Notes under the pieces: model-generated | The model's database searches: none | Seen by the model: the letters and a program-made list of their open reading frames with translations, nothing else | What the model was told of the DNA's origin: nothing | NCBI RefSeq assembly: GCF_000426185.1 | Contig: NZ_AUEW01000014.1 | Location: forward strand, 42,877-106,876 | Length of the DNA: 64,000 bases | Source: Cellulomonas sp. URHD0024 | Lineage (GTDB): Bacteria > Actinomycetota > Actinomycetes > Actinomycetales > Cellulomonadaceae | Direction: 5' to 3' | Made by a program: the position numbers and the translations under genes | Shown here: positions 16,092-24,200 of the stretch, piece after piece | How the letters are laid out: each line of letters opens with the position of its first letter | Position numbering within the stretch: the first letter of the stretch is position 1

Positions 16092-17393
16092 TCACAGGCC
16101 CAGTGCAGAGAAGTCCGAGAGGGTGGTCTGCCACGAGGCGGCCGGGTCCACGTTCTCGTACTCGACGCGCTTGATGCCGTCCTGGACCGTCTGGTGGACC
16201 TTGAAGTAGTTCGGGCCCTTGAACGGGATGACGTCGATCGCGGCGATGCGGTCGGTGAAGATGGCGCCCTTCGGGGCGTCGTTGAAGAACGGGGCCTTCG
16301 CCGACTGCACCTCATCGGACTTCTGGGCCTCGAGCTGGCTCGGGAAGTTGCCCGTCTTGATGAACGCCTTGGTCTGGATCTCGGGCGAGGTCAGCCACGC
16401 CGCGAGCTCCTTGGCCTCAGCCGTGTGCTTGCCGGAGGCCGGCACCGTCAGGTACGAGCCACCCCAGTTGCCGCCGCCGCCGGGGAACGCGTTGGCGATG
16501 TTCCAGCCGGTGACGCCGCCGGCGCGCTCTTCGATCGGGCCGGTCATCCACGACGGGCAGAGCATCGTCGCGAAGCCGTTCGACTGGAACGCGGCGTCCC
16601 AGTCGGGCGACCACTGGTCGAGCTTGGCGGACAGGGCCTGGACCTCGGGCGAGGTGACCTTGTCGTACAGCTTCTTGATCTCGGCGTTGTCCTTGAGGTT
16701 GGTCGGGGTGCCGTCCTTCGGGTTCTCGTAGGCGGCCTTGACCTGGTTGATCATGCCCTGGTAGGTCGCGACGCCCGAGTCGAACCACGCGGAGTCAGAC
16801 GCGGCGACGAACTTCGTGCCGAGCGCGAAGTAGTCGTCCCACGTGCCCACCGCGGCCGCGACGGCCTCGGGGTCGCTCGGCAGACCGGCGGCCTTGAGCA
16901 GGTCCTGCCGGTAGCAGATCGCCTCGGGGCCGGTGTCGGTGCCGTAGCCGATCAGCTTGCCGTCGTCGAGCGTCGCGTTACCCACCACGGCGTCGGACCA
17001 GCGGCCCTCGACCGACGGGTCGGCCAGGTCGACGAACTCGTCCGGCGCCTGGCGCAGCTCCGGCAGCCAGTCGATCTCGATGGCCTCGATGTCGGCCAGG
17101 CCTTCGCCGCCGGCGCCGAGCTTCGTGACGAGGTTCGTGTGGGCGTCCTCGGACTTGGCGGCCTTGGTCTGCTTGACGGTGACGTTCGGGTGGGCCTTGG
17201 TGTACTCCGCGAACAGTTCGTCGCTGTAACCGAAGTCGTTGAACGTCGCGATCGTGAGGGTGACCGGCTTGTTCGAAGCGGTCGACTCGTCGTCGCTGCT
17301 GTCGCCGTCACCGGAGGAACATGCCGTGGCGAGCATGGCGATGCTGGCGGCACCCGCAACTGCCACCCACATCTTGTTAGAGGTCTTGCGCAC
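16092..17393 (-). CDS. Sugar ABC transporter substrate-binding lipoprotein (CebE-like)
   Basis: 433-residue lipoprotein. Signal peptide MRKTSNKMWVAVAGAASIAM runs into the lipobox LATAC (lipidated Cys25), then a Ser/Asp linker. The mature part is a family-1 solute-binding protein (VTLTIATFNDFGYSDELFAE, IEIDWLPELRQAPDEF, GPEAICYRQDLLKAAGLPSD, GWNIANAFPGGGGNWGGSYL). It would bind a sugar, probably a cello-oligosaccharide, given three CebR/CelR-like boxes upstream; the ligand is inferred from those boxes. It is the first gene of the operon with two permeases; the shared ATPase is not encoded here. Confidence 0.92.
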   Translation of the reverse strand: MRKTSNKMWVAVAGAASIAMLATACSSGDGDSSDDESTASNKPVTLTIATFNDFGYSDELFAEYTKAHPNVTVKQTKAAKSEDAHTNLVTKLGAGGEGLADIEAIEIDWLPELRQAPDEFVDLADPSVEGRWSDAVVGNATLDDGKLIGYGTDTGPEAICYRQDLLKAAGLPSDPEAVAAAVGTWDDYFALGTKFVAASDSAWFDSGVATYQGMINQVKAAYENPKDGTPTNLKDNAEIKKLYDKVTSPEVQALSAKLDQWSPDWDAAFQSNGFATMLCPSWMTGPIEERAGGVTGWNIANAFPGGGGNWGGSYLTVPASGKHTAEAKELAAWLTSPEIQTKAFIKTGNFPSQLEAQKSDEVQSAKAPFFNDAPKGAIFTDRIAAIDVIPFKGPNYFKVHQTVQDGIKRVEYENVDPAASWQTTLSDFSALGL

Positions 17394-17489
17394 AATGACT
17401 CCCTTGTCAGTCGGACGGCGTCCTCGCCGTCACCCGAGGGCTCCCGTGGTCCCTGCGCGGGACCTCAGGTGGGCCTGGTGGACCCGGCG

Positions 17490-17503
17490 TGGTCGCGCTC
17501 CCA
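17490..17503. promoter_or_regulatory. CebR/CelR-type operator 1
   Basis: TGGTCGCGCTCCCA matches 12 of 14 positions of the palindrome TGGGAGCGCTCCCA recognised by Streptomyces CebR and Thermobifida CelR. It is the box closest to the binding-protein start (97 bp upstream of 17393). Confidence 0.6.
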
Positions 17504-17514
17504 TCCGCAGATTG

Positions 17515-17528
17515 CGGGAGCGTTCCCA
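17515..17528. promoter_or_regulatory. CebR/CelR-type operator 2
   Basis: CGGGAGCGTTCCCA matches 12 of 14 positions of the CebR/CelR palindrome. It lies about 13-18 bp downstream of a candidate -10 hexamer, where a bound repressor would block promoter clearance. Confidence 0.65.
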
Positions 17529-17540
17529 CGCGTTGCGGAG

Positions 17541-17570
17541 AACTGTCGTCGGAGGCCCCCCGGGTGTCAA
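17541..17570 (-). promoter_or_regulatory. Candidate promoter of the CebEFG-like operon
   Basis: Reading leftwards, a perfect -35 TTGACA (17570-17565) is followed after 18 nt by the weak -10 ACAGTT (17546-17541), with operator 2 just downstream. A second possible -35 (TTGACC, 17630-17625) would put its -10 inside operator 3. The rest of the 17394-17742 gap shows no gene. Confidence 0.5.
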
Positions 17571-17594
17571 GCATGTCGTTCTGACGGGGTGGCG

Positions 17595-17608
17595 TGGTAG
17601 CGATCCCA
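17595..17608. promoter_or_regulatory. CebR/CelR-type operator 3
   Basis: TGGTAGCGATCCCA matches 12 of 14 positions of the CebR/CelR palindrome. It is 67 bp (centre to centre 80 bp) from operator 2, so looping between the boxes is possible. A weaker 10/14 half-match at 17709-17722 was not counted. Confidence 0.6.
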
Positions 17609-17742
17609 CGGTCATGAACGCGCAGGTCAATGACTCTTTACCGCTAAGGACTCGTTACCGAATTGTTACGGGCGTGACGGGCGATTTGTGACCTCGTGAA
17701 CCCGATCGTGGGAGCGTGGTCATGCTCGTCGTCGAGCCTGGG

Positions 17743-18246
17743 TCACGCGTGGTCGGCCAGCCACCGTCGCGCCACGTCCTGCTCCACCTCGAGCGCCGCA
17801 CGCACCGCTCCGGCTGCCGCGTTCTCGATGGTCGACCCGAACAGCGGCAGCGTCGAGCGCAGGTCGCCGTCGTAGCTGACCGTGCTCGCGCTCGGGCCCG
17901 ACGGCACGAGCCGGGTCCGCCCGCTGAGCCTGACCGGAGCACCCGCGATGTCCAGCACCACCGTGCCGATCCGGGAGCCGTCGGCTGCGGCGGCCTCCCA
18001 GGCCTCCACCTGGCGGACGTCGATGCTGTTGCCGACGAATCCGCGCAGGTGCGACGGGATCTGGTCGGTAGGCAGCGACCGCCGGGTGGTGACGGTGAAC
18101 TCCGCGTCGGCGGAGCCGGTGATGTCGACGTGCTGCTCGAGCGCGCCGCTGGCCCGGACCTTCGCGTGCACGTAGTCCGGGTTGCTCAGGAGGAGGCCCG
18201 CGTCGTGGGCTCCGGTCGGCAGGTCCAGGGTCACGTTCAGTCGCAC
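17743..18246 (-). CDS. DUF2505 family protein
   Basis: 167 residues, start at the GTG at 18246, which has AAGGA 6 nt upstream; an in-frame Arg-rich extension further upstream is rejected. It fits the actinobacterial DUF2505 family: RLNVTLDLPTGAHDAGLLL at the N-terminus, HVDITGSADAEFTVTTRRSL, LSGRTRLVPSGPSAS, and a C-terminal helix ending RRWLADHA. The fold is predicted START/polyketide-cyclase-like (helix-grip), implying binding of a hydrophobic ligand, but no function is known. It is divergent from pdtaS. Confidence 0.8.
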   Translation of the reverse strand: MRLNVTLDLPTGAHDAGLLLSNPDYVHAKVRASGALEQHVDITGSADAEFTVTTRRSLPTDQIPSHLRGFVGNSIDVRQVEAWEAAAADGSRIGTVVLDIAGAPVRLSGRTRLVPSGPSASTVSYDGDLRSTLPLFGSTIENAAAGAVRAALEVEQDVARRWLADHA

Positions 18247-18332
18247 GAGGGGTCCTTGGTGGTGGGTGGTGGTCGTCCGAGGGTAGCCGAGCCCCGTCGG
18301 TGCGACCGGTCCGACGCCGTGCCCACGCCGCC

Positions 18333-18338
18333 TACCCT
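18333..18338 (+). promoter_or_regulatory. -10 element of the leaderless pdtaS transcript
   Basis: TACCCT lies 6 nt before the GTG at 18345, so transcription should start at or next to the start codon. No Shine-Dalgarno sequence is present. Confidence 0.5.
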
Positions 18339-18344
18339 TGTGTG

Positions 18345-19835
18345 GTGTCCACACTGAGCACCCTCGTCGCTCGCCACGCGGCCCTCGACGGCCCAGATCT
18401 CGAGTGGCTGCACCTTCTGGCAGGCGACTGGCAGGTGCTCTCCGACCTCGCGTTCGCGGACCTCGTGCTCTGGCTGCCGACCGGCGACGGTGACTTCGTC
18501 GCGGTCGCCCAGTGCCGGCCGTCCACGGGTGCGACCGTGCACTACGACGACGTCGTCGGCTCGACCGCGCCGGACGGTCAGCGTCCACAGCTGCAGCGCT
18601 CGCTGGACGAGCGGGCTGCCCAGCGCTCGCGCGAGCCGCGCTGGTTCGGCTCCTACGCCGTGCGCGAGGAGGCCGTGCCGGTGGTGCACAACGGCCGGGC
18701 GATCGCCGTCCTCGCACGCCAGACCAACCTCGGCGGTGCGCGCACGCCCAGCAGGCTCGAGCTCAACTACGTCGAGGCCGCCGACGACATCTTCGCGATG
18801 GTCGGCCGCGGGGAGTTCCCGGCTCCCGACGCGCCGACCGGCCCGCGTCGCGGCGCGCCCCGGGTCGGCGACGGGCTCGTCCGCCTGAACTCCGAGGGGG
18901 AGGTGCTGTACGCCAGCCCGAACGCACTGTCCTGCTTCCACCGTCTCGGCGTCGTCGGTGACCTCGTCGGCCGTTCCCTCGTCGAGGTCACGGCCGACCT
19001 CATCGCGCAGGACGAGGACACGGTCGACGAGTCCATGCCGCTCGTCCTCATGGGTCGTGCGCCGTGGCGGGTCGACGTCGAGTCCCGCGGGGTGGCCCTG
19101 TCGCTGCGGTCCGTGCCGCTCACCGAGCACGGCCAGCGCGTCGGCGCGGTGCTCCTGTGTCGCGACGTGTCCGAGCTGCGACGGCGTGAGCGCGAGCTGA
19201 TCACCAAGGACGCGACGATCCGCGAGATCCACCACCGCGTGAAGAACAACCTGCAGACCGTCGCGGCGTTGCTGCGGCTGCAGTCCCGACGGATGAGCAG
19301 CCCCGAGGCGCGCGAGGCGCTGGGGGAGGCCATGCGCCGCGTCGCGACGATCGCCCTCGTGCACGAGACCCTGTCGCAGACGCTCGACGAGTCCGTGCCG
19401 TTCGACGACCTGGTCGGCCGCAGCCTGCGTCTCGCCGCCGACGTGGCCACCGAGGGCGCGCACGTGCGGACGACGGTGCGTGGGTCGTTCGGCTCGATCC
19501 CGGCGGAGGACGCCACCGCGCTCGCGCTCATCCTCACCGAGCTCGTGACGAATGCGGTCGAGCACGGGTTCGACGGCCGCGAGTCAGGGTCGGTCGAGGT
19601 GATCGTGGACCGGCAGGACGACGTGATCCGCGTCGAGGTGGCGGACGACGGCTCCGGTCTGCCCGCCGATCGGTCGACCGGTGCCGGCTCCGGGCTCGGC
19701 ACGCAGATCGTCTCGACGCTCGTCACCAACGAGATGCGCGGCACCATCGCCTGGTCGACCCGCGAGGGCGGCGGGACGTCGGTGGTCATCGAGGCCCGGC
19801 TGCGTGCCCCCCGAGACGCCGGGACCTTGATCTAG
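18345..19835 (+). CDS. pdtaS: Sensor histidine kinase PdtaS
   Basis: Cytosolic histidine kinase of the PdtaS-PdtaR system, whose partner is an ANTAR RNA-binding regulator that acts on transcripts. 496 residues. The N-terminus MSTLSTLVARHAAL and LAGDWQVLSDLAFADLVLW match the mycobacterial protein, which fixes the GTG at 18345. Domain order: GAF-like (1-150), PAS-like (about 190-285), HisKA_2 with the phospho-acceptor in EIHHRVKNNLQTVAALLRLQ (His297), and HATPase with LTELVTNAVEHGF and DDGSGLPADRSTG. There are no membrane segments. pdtaR is not in the window, which is normal for this pair. Confidence 0.93.
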   Translation: MSTLSTLVARHAALDGPDLEWLHLLAGDWQVLSDLAFADLVLWLPTGDGDFVAVAQCRPSTGATVHYDDVVGSTAPDGQRPQLQRSLDERAAQRSREPRWFGSYAVREEAVPVVHNGRAIAVLARQTNLGGARTPSRLELNYVEAADDIFAMVGRGEFPAPDAPTGPRRGAPRVGDGLVRLNSEGEVLYASPNALSCFHRLGVVGDLVGRSLVEVTADLIAQDEDTVDESMPLVLMGRAPWRVDVESRGVALSLRSVPLTEHGQRVGAVLLCRDVSELRRRERELITKDATIREIHHRVKNNLQTVAALLRLQSRRMSSPEAREALGEAMRRVATIALVHETLSQTLDESVPFDDLVGRSLRLAADVATEGAHVRTTVRGSFGSIPAEDATALALILTELVTNAVEHGFDGRESGSVEVIVDRQDDVIRVEVADDGSGLPADRSTGAGSGLGTQIVSTLVTNEMRGTIAWSTREGGGTSVVIEARLRAPRDAGTLI

Positions 19836-19886
19836 CGTCGTCGGGTTCCTGCGGCGGCACCTCGGTGGCGTCGTGACGTGTCGATG

Positions 19887-19980
19887 CTGCGGCACTTGTG
19901 ACGCCTGTCGCCGGCTGTGGCGTGTCGATCGCCTTCGATCGCCTCAGCGGCCACTCCTGCACCAAGTGGCGCTAGGTCCG
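19887..19980. repeat. Palindromic dispersed repeat, copy 2
   Basis: Diverged copy of the element at 6860-6955. Left block CTGCGGCACTTGTGACGCC, then GCCGGCTGTG, a variable centre, and the right block ACCAAGTGGCGCTAGGTCCG (19961-19980). The terminal inverted repeat is imperfect here. It lies downstream of pdtaS and directly abuts the 30-bp tandem repeat. Confidence 0.55.
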
Positions 19981-20100
19981 GACGCGCGGCGCCGTGCGGA
20001 AGGGGCGCGGACGCGCCGGGCGCCGCGCGGAAGGGGCTCGGACGCGGGTCGCCGCGCGGAAGGGGCGCGGACGCGCCGGGCGCCGCGCGGAAAGGGCTCG
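19981..20100. repeat. GC-rich tandem repeat, four 30-bp units
   Basis: Four head-to-tail 30-bp units that alternate in type, so the array also reads as two 60-bp repeats (19981-20040 and 20041-20100) differing at only a few bases. Each unit carries GCGCGGAA followed by GGGGC or AGGGC and ends near CGGACG. Because 30 is a multiple of 3, all frames give 10-residue peptide repeats, but no gene start or conserved protein is seen. The 366-bp gap between pdtaS and whiB1 holds this array, repeat copy 2 and the whiB1 terminator. Confidence 0.8.
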
Positions 20101-20150
20101 GACGTCAGAGGCGCGCGTCTCGACGACGGGTGCTCGCGCTGCCAGACGCA

Positions 20151-20188
20151 CGAACGCCGCGTTCCCCGGCGGGGGAACGCGGCGTTCG
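20151..20188 (-). terminator. whiB1 terminator hairpin
   Basis: A perfect 17-bp stem (20151-20167 with 20172-20188) and a 4-nt loop, 13 nt past the whiB1 stop. No T-tract, but the stem is the strongest in the window and would also stop transcripts coming from pdtaS. Confidence 0.8.
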
Positions 20189-20201
20189 ACGTGTTGCGAG
20201 G

Positions 20202-20450
20202 TCAGCTGGCGCGGCGCTGGCGCGCGGTGCGGCGCTTGAGAGCTCGGCGCTCGTCCTCGGACAGACCGCCCCAGACGCCTGCGTCCTGGCCGGTCTCGAT
20301 CGCCCACTTCAGGCAGGTGTCGACGACGGGGCAACGGCGGCAGACGCCCTTGGCCTCCTCGATCTGCATCAGGGCGGGGCCGGTGTTCCCGATCGGGAAG
20401 AACAGCTCGGGGTCCTCGTCGAGACACGCCGCGCGGTGGCGCCAATCCAT
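20202..20450 (-). CDS. whiB1: WhiB1 iron-sulfur transcription regulator
   Basis: 82-residue Wbl protein. Cys9, Cys37, Cys40 and Cys46 have exactly the spacing that binds the [4Fe-4S] cluster in mycobacterial WhiB1, and Asp13 and ELFFPIGNTGPALMQI are shared with it. The GVWGG turn (about 58-62) and the basic DNA-binding tail RRALKRRTARQRR follow. WhiB1 is essential in mycobacteria, is NO-responsive and acts with the primary sigma factor. The start is the ATG at 20450, with AGGAGAG upstream, not the longer upstream frame. Confidence 0.96.
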   Translation of the reverse strand: MDWRHRAACLDEDPELFFPIGNTGPALMQIEEAKGVCRRCPVVDTCLKWAIETGQDAGVWGGLSEDERRALKRRTARQRRAS

Positions 20451-20646
20451 GAGTTCTCTCCTAGGCACACGTCGGTCCCGCGCCGGGGTTTGGGCGCGCG
20501 CAACGAGACATGAAATTGAGGGGGTGCGGGGGGGTTGTGGTGCTCTCACAAGAGTCACATCCGGCCGCCGTCCGCACAAGGGGTTACGGGGAGGTTTCAT
20601 GTCGGTAACGACTGAGGCGTTCGTCACACCTGTGTCGGGCCTGTGG

Positions 20647-20660
20647 GTGAGCCACGTCAC
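20647..20660. promoter_or_regulatory. CRP-like site upstream of whiB1
   Basis: GTGAGCCACGTCAC is a perfect GTGA-N6-TCAC palindrome, the core of the actinobacterial CRP/GlxR site, about 200 bp upstream of the whiB1 start. Mycobacterial whiB1 is a known CRP target. The rest of the 405-bp gap (20451-20855) holds no gene; on the whiB1 leader strand it shows runs of seven and five C (20528-20534 and 20520-20524). Confidence 0.4.
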
Positions 20661-20843
20661 GGCGTCGCCGCAGGTCGGAGCCTATCTAGGACGGACGTCC
20701 AGGTCAGAAGCCTGCGCTGACCTCGCACTTCGCAACACATGGTGTACGAGAGTGCTCCGTCGACGTGGTATCGCAGAGCGTTCCAGGGGCAGCCAGATAC
20801 GTCGCGGCGGTTGAGCGACGACGCCGGTGACCGGCGCAGTCCC

Positions 20844-20849
20844 TAGGCT
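20844..20849 (+). promoter_or_regulatory. -10 element of a leaderless membrane-protein transcript
   Basis: TAGGCT ends 6 nt before the GTG start at 20856. Same spacing as at pdtaS and other leaderless candidates here. Confidence 0.45.
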
Positions 20850-20855
20850 CGTCGG

Positions 20856-21257
20856 GTGACCGACCGACGCCCACCCGTACTGCTCGTGGTCTGCTGCCTG
20901 ATCGTCCTGGAGGCTGCGGCGTTCGCCGGGCTCGGGCTGGCGGTCGGAGCCGAGCTGGTGCGCGGTCGCGCCACGATGCCCGGCGCGACCGCCTTCCTCG
21001 CTGTCTGCGCCCTCGGCGTCGCCGCGCTGCTCGGCCTGTGCGCTCGGGGACTCTGGCGCGGCCGGCGCTGGGCGCGGTCGCCCGTGATCATGTGGCAGAT
21101 CCTGCTCGTCGTCCTCGCGCTCGGCTGGTTCGGTTCGGAGCCGTCGGCGTGGGCGCCGGTGGTGATCGTGATGGCGATCGGGATCGCCGGCGGTCTGCTG
21201 GTTCCCGCGGTCGTACGCGCGACGACCCCGCCCCGTGACGGTCAGCCCGGGTCGTAG
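20856..21257 (+). CDS. Small integral membrane protein
   Basis: 133 residues with four predicted helices: VLLVVCCLIVLEAAAFAGLG, GATAFLAVCALGVAALLGLC, VIMWQILLVVLALGW, and APVVIVMAIGIAGGLLVPAV. Short basic loops (ARGLWRGRRWARS) suggest both termini are cytoplasmic. It resembles widespread actinobacterial small membrane proteins of unknown function. The 3' end overlaps the convergent EssC-like gene by 16 bp. Confidence 0.75.
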   Translation: MTDRRPPVLLVVCCLIVLEAAAFAGLGLAVGAELVRGRATMPGATAFLAVCALGVAALLGLCARGLWRGRRWARSPVIMWQILLVVLALGWFGSEPSAWAPVVIVMAIGIAGGLLVPAVVRATTPPRDGQPGS

Positions 21258-24200
21258 ACCTGGAGCGGGGTCACGTCGCGCCCGAGCACGAGCGCGCCCC
21301 GACCGACCGTGCGGCGGCCGGGATCGGCCAGCCACCTCGCACGGGGTCCGACGAGCTCGGCGGAGGCGGCGTCGTGGAGGTCGAGGACCAGGACGCGCCG
21401 ACCTCGGAGCAGACCTGGCAGCGCGCCCCGATAGGCAGCTGCCGCAGCCTGGGCGGTGCTCGTCGCGACGATCCGCCTGCCCAGCGTCCCGACGAGGTCC
21501 GGGTGCTCGCGCTCGAGCTCGTCCAGGTCGTCGACCAGCAGCGTCACGTCGTCGGGGAGGGCGGTCGCGTCGCTCGCGTGCGTGACCGGGAAGATGTCGC
21601 CCGGCGACGAGTCCGGGGTCAGTCGCACCACGGCACGTCCCGTCCGGGCGAGCCCGAGACCGACGACGGCCAGGGCGGTGCTGCGGCCGGAACCCGGCGG
21701 ACCCGCGATCAGCAGGCCTCGGGACAGGTCGACTCGGACCGGTGCCGCAGCGTCGCCGCCGACGCCCAGCAGGACGTGCCACGGCGCTGCCGTCCCGTCG
21801 TCGACGAGGGGTGCCGTCGTCGGCAGTCGTCGCACGCGCACGATCGAGGCGTCCGGCGCCGCTGCCGGCGTGGTCGACGCGCGCGGGACCGCGACCTGGA
21901 CGAGTTGCGCAGTGCCGGGAGCGAGGTGGACGGCCCGCCCCGGCGTCGTCCGGGGGCCGGCGAGGACGGCAGGCACCCCGGCGAGCGAGTCGAGCAGAGG
22001 GTCGGCGACCGGGAGCACCAGACGATCCCGGAACGCACCGGCGTGCTGCGTGGCCGCTGAGCCGACGTCGGCGCTGGCTGCCACCGCCGTGCCGGCGGTC
22101 CCGCTCCCGCGCCAGAGGGCCGTCAGGCGGTCGGCACCCGCACCACGGGCGAGCTCGCCGAGGGGGCCGAGCACCAGATCGAGCCGGTCGACGAGCAGCA
22201 CGGTCCGGCGTCCGGTCGGGCTGTCGAGGAGCTCCAGCAGTCGGGCGGTCTCGACCGCGTCGTCGATCGCCAGCACCGTGCCCAGCGTCCCGTGAGCGTC
22301 GCCCGCCCGTAGCAGGGCGGTCGCCTCGTCGGGCAGACCCACCGCGTGCACCACCCCGCCGGTCGCGAGCGCGGCCAGACCGACGGCGACGAGCGTCGTC
22401 GACCGACCGGAGCGCGGTCCCCCCAGGACCAGCAGGTGCCCGCCCGTGGGGTCCCACCGGACGGCCGCGCGACGCTGCTCGTCGGGAAGGTCGGCGACGG
22501 CGAGCGCCAGGCCTGGCCCCGCCTCGACGTCCTCCGCACCGACGACGGCCGGCAGGGCGGGCAGCCACGGCGGTCGCCGGGCCGGCCGGGCGATCGCTGC
22601 CTCGACCGCGGCGGCGACCCAGGCGGGTACCGGATCGAGAGGGCGATCGGCCGATGCCGGGGTCCACGTCGGCACGCAGGCCCACGGCGTGGCGAGGCGC
22701 ACCGGCGGGACATCCGCGGTGGCGACAGCCCGTGCCACCTGCACGGCCACGAGCTCGAGGGAGCCGCGGCGGACCAGCGCGCGGCCGGGAGTGCGCGGGT
22801 CGATCGCGGCCGCGTCCGGGGCCTCGAGCACGTCGGTCGAGTCCGTCGCGTCGGCGACCCGCAGGGCGATGCGCAGGCTGACGTTCGCGCGCAGGTCCGC
22901 CCCGATCGCGCCCGCCGGCCGCTGGGTGGCCAGGACGAGGTGCACGCCGAGCGCACGGCCCTGCGCGGCGAGGCGGGCCAGCGCACCCGACGCGTCCGGT
23001 ACGTCCTCGGTCAGCGCACGCAGCTCGTCGACCACCACGAGCAGGCGTGCGGGTGTCTCGGGCGAGTGCGGGTCGAGCTCGGCGACATCGCGTGCGCCGG
23101 CGGCGACCAGCACACGCTCCCGGCGGCGCAGCTCCGCCCGCAGCCCGCTCAGCACCCGGTGGGCGTGCGCCGCGTCGAGATCGGTGACGTGCTCGAGGAC
23201 GTGCGGCAGCCCGGCGACGGCGCCGAGCCCGGTGCCGCCCTTGAAGTCGACGAGCAGGACGGCCAGCCGATCCGGCGGGTGGGTCAGGGCCAGGGCCAGC
23301 ACGATGCTCGTCAGGAGCTCGGACTTGCCCGCCCCCGTGGTGCCGGCGACGAGCGTGTGGGGTCCGTCAGCGACGAGGTCGACGGTCACCGGCCGCCCGG
23401 CGACGCCGGTGCCGAGCGCGACGACGAACCCGTGCCGCGACCGGCCCCAGGCAGCGCAGACCGCGGCGGCGTCGGGTGTCGGGATGCCCGGCTGCGCGCC
23501 GAGGGTGGCGTTCTCGGGGAGGTCGCTGCGAGCCTCGCGTGCAGAGCGCCTCCCGGCGGCCCGCCGGACCTGGGCCTCCGCCGTCGGCACGTCGACGGCG
23601 TGGCGTGGAACGGGGGAGACGGTGCCCTGCGGGTCGTGGTGGCGCACGGCGACGCGGGACACCTCGATCCGCGACCGGCACCACGCCGGCACGTCGGCAG
23701 CGCTCGCGGCGAGGAGCACCACCCGTTGCGCGGGAGGGGCGCTGGACCTCCAGCGTGCGAGGTCGGCGAGATGGGGCGGGTCGTCGACGACGACGATCGC
23801 CGGCCCCTCGTCGGGCCCCGGGAGGCCGGTCCCGCTCGACCCCGCCCAGACGCACCAGGCCCAGTCCTGCGGCCGTCCGCTGCGGACGACGAGGGAACCG
23901 CGCAGGTGCGTGCCGAGGGCGGCCAGCACGGTGGCTCGCGCCACCGGCAGGGCGAGGGATCGAGGTCCGAGGATCGCGACAGCTCCGCCGTCGTCCCAGG
24001 GGACTGCCGCCTCGAAGGGCTCGTCACCCGGCCTCGCGCGCACCGTCGCCGCGACGAGGCCCGCGGGGTCCTCGGGCACCGTCAGGCCGCCCGGCTGCTC
24101 CCGTCGCCGACGGACCCGCACCGAGCCGATCGCGCCGAGCAGCCCGACCAGCCCGACGAGCGCGAGCAGCGGTTGGTGCAGCGCGACGGCGAGCGCCGCC

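Noticed and set aside
17709..17722. A fourth CebR-like box (TGGGAGCGTGGTCA)
   Set aside because: Only 10 of 14 matches and no second half-site; kept out of the operator count.
19981..20450. A possible repeat-containing protein reading through the 30-bp array
   Set aside because: No start with a ribosome-binding site or -10, and the product would be a 10-residue Arg/Gly/Ala repeat antisense to or beyond known genes.
20520..20534. 6C-type small RNA suggested by C5/C7 runs
   Set aside because: The flanking sequences do not form the two paired stems that define 6C RNA; treated only as a feature of the whiB1 leader.
20535..20560. A CRP-like pair TGTGG-N5-TCACA
   Set aside because: Half-site spacing is 5 rather than 6 nt; the GTGA-N6-TCAC at 20647-20660 is the better candidate.
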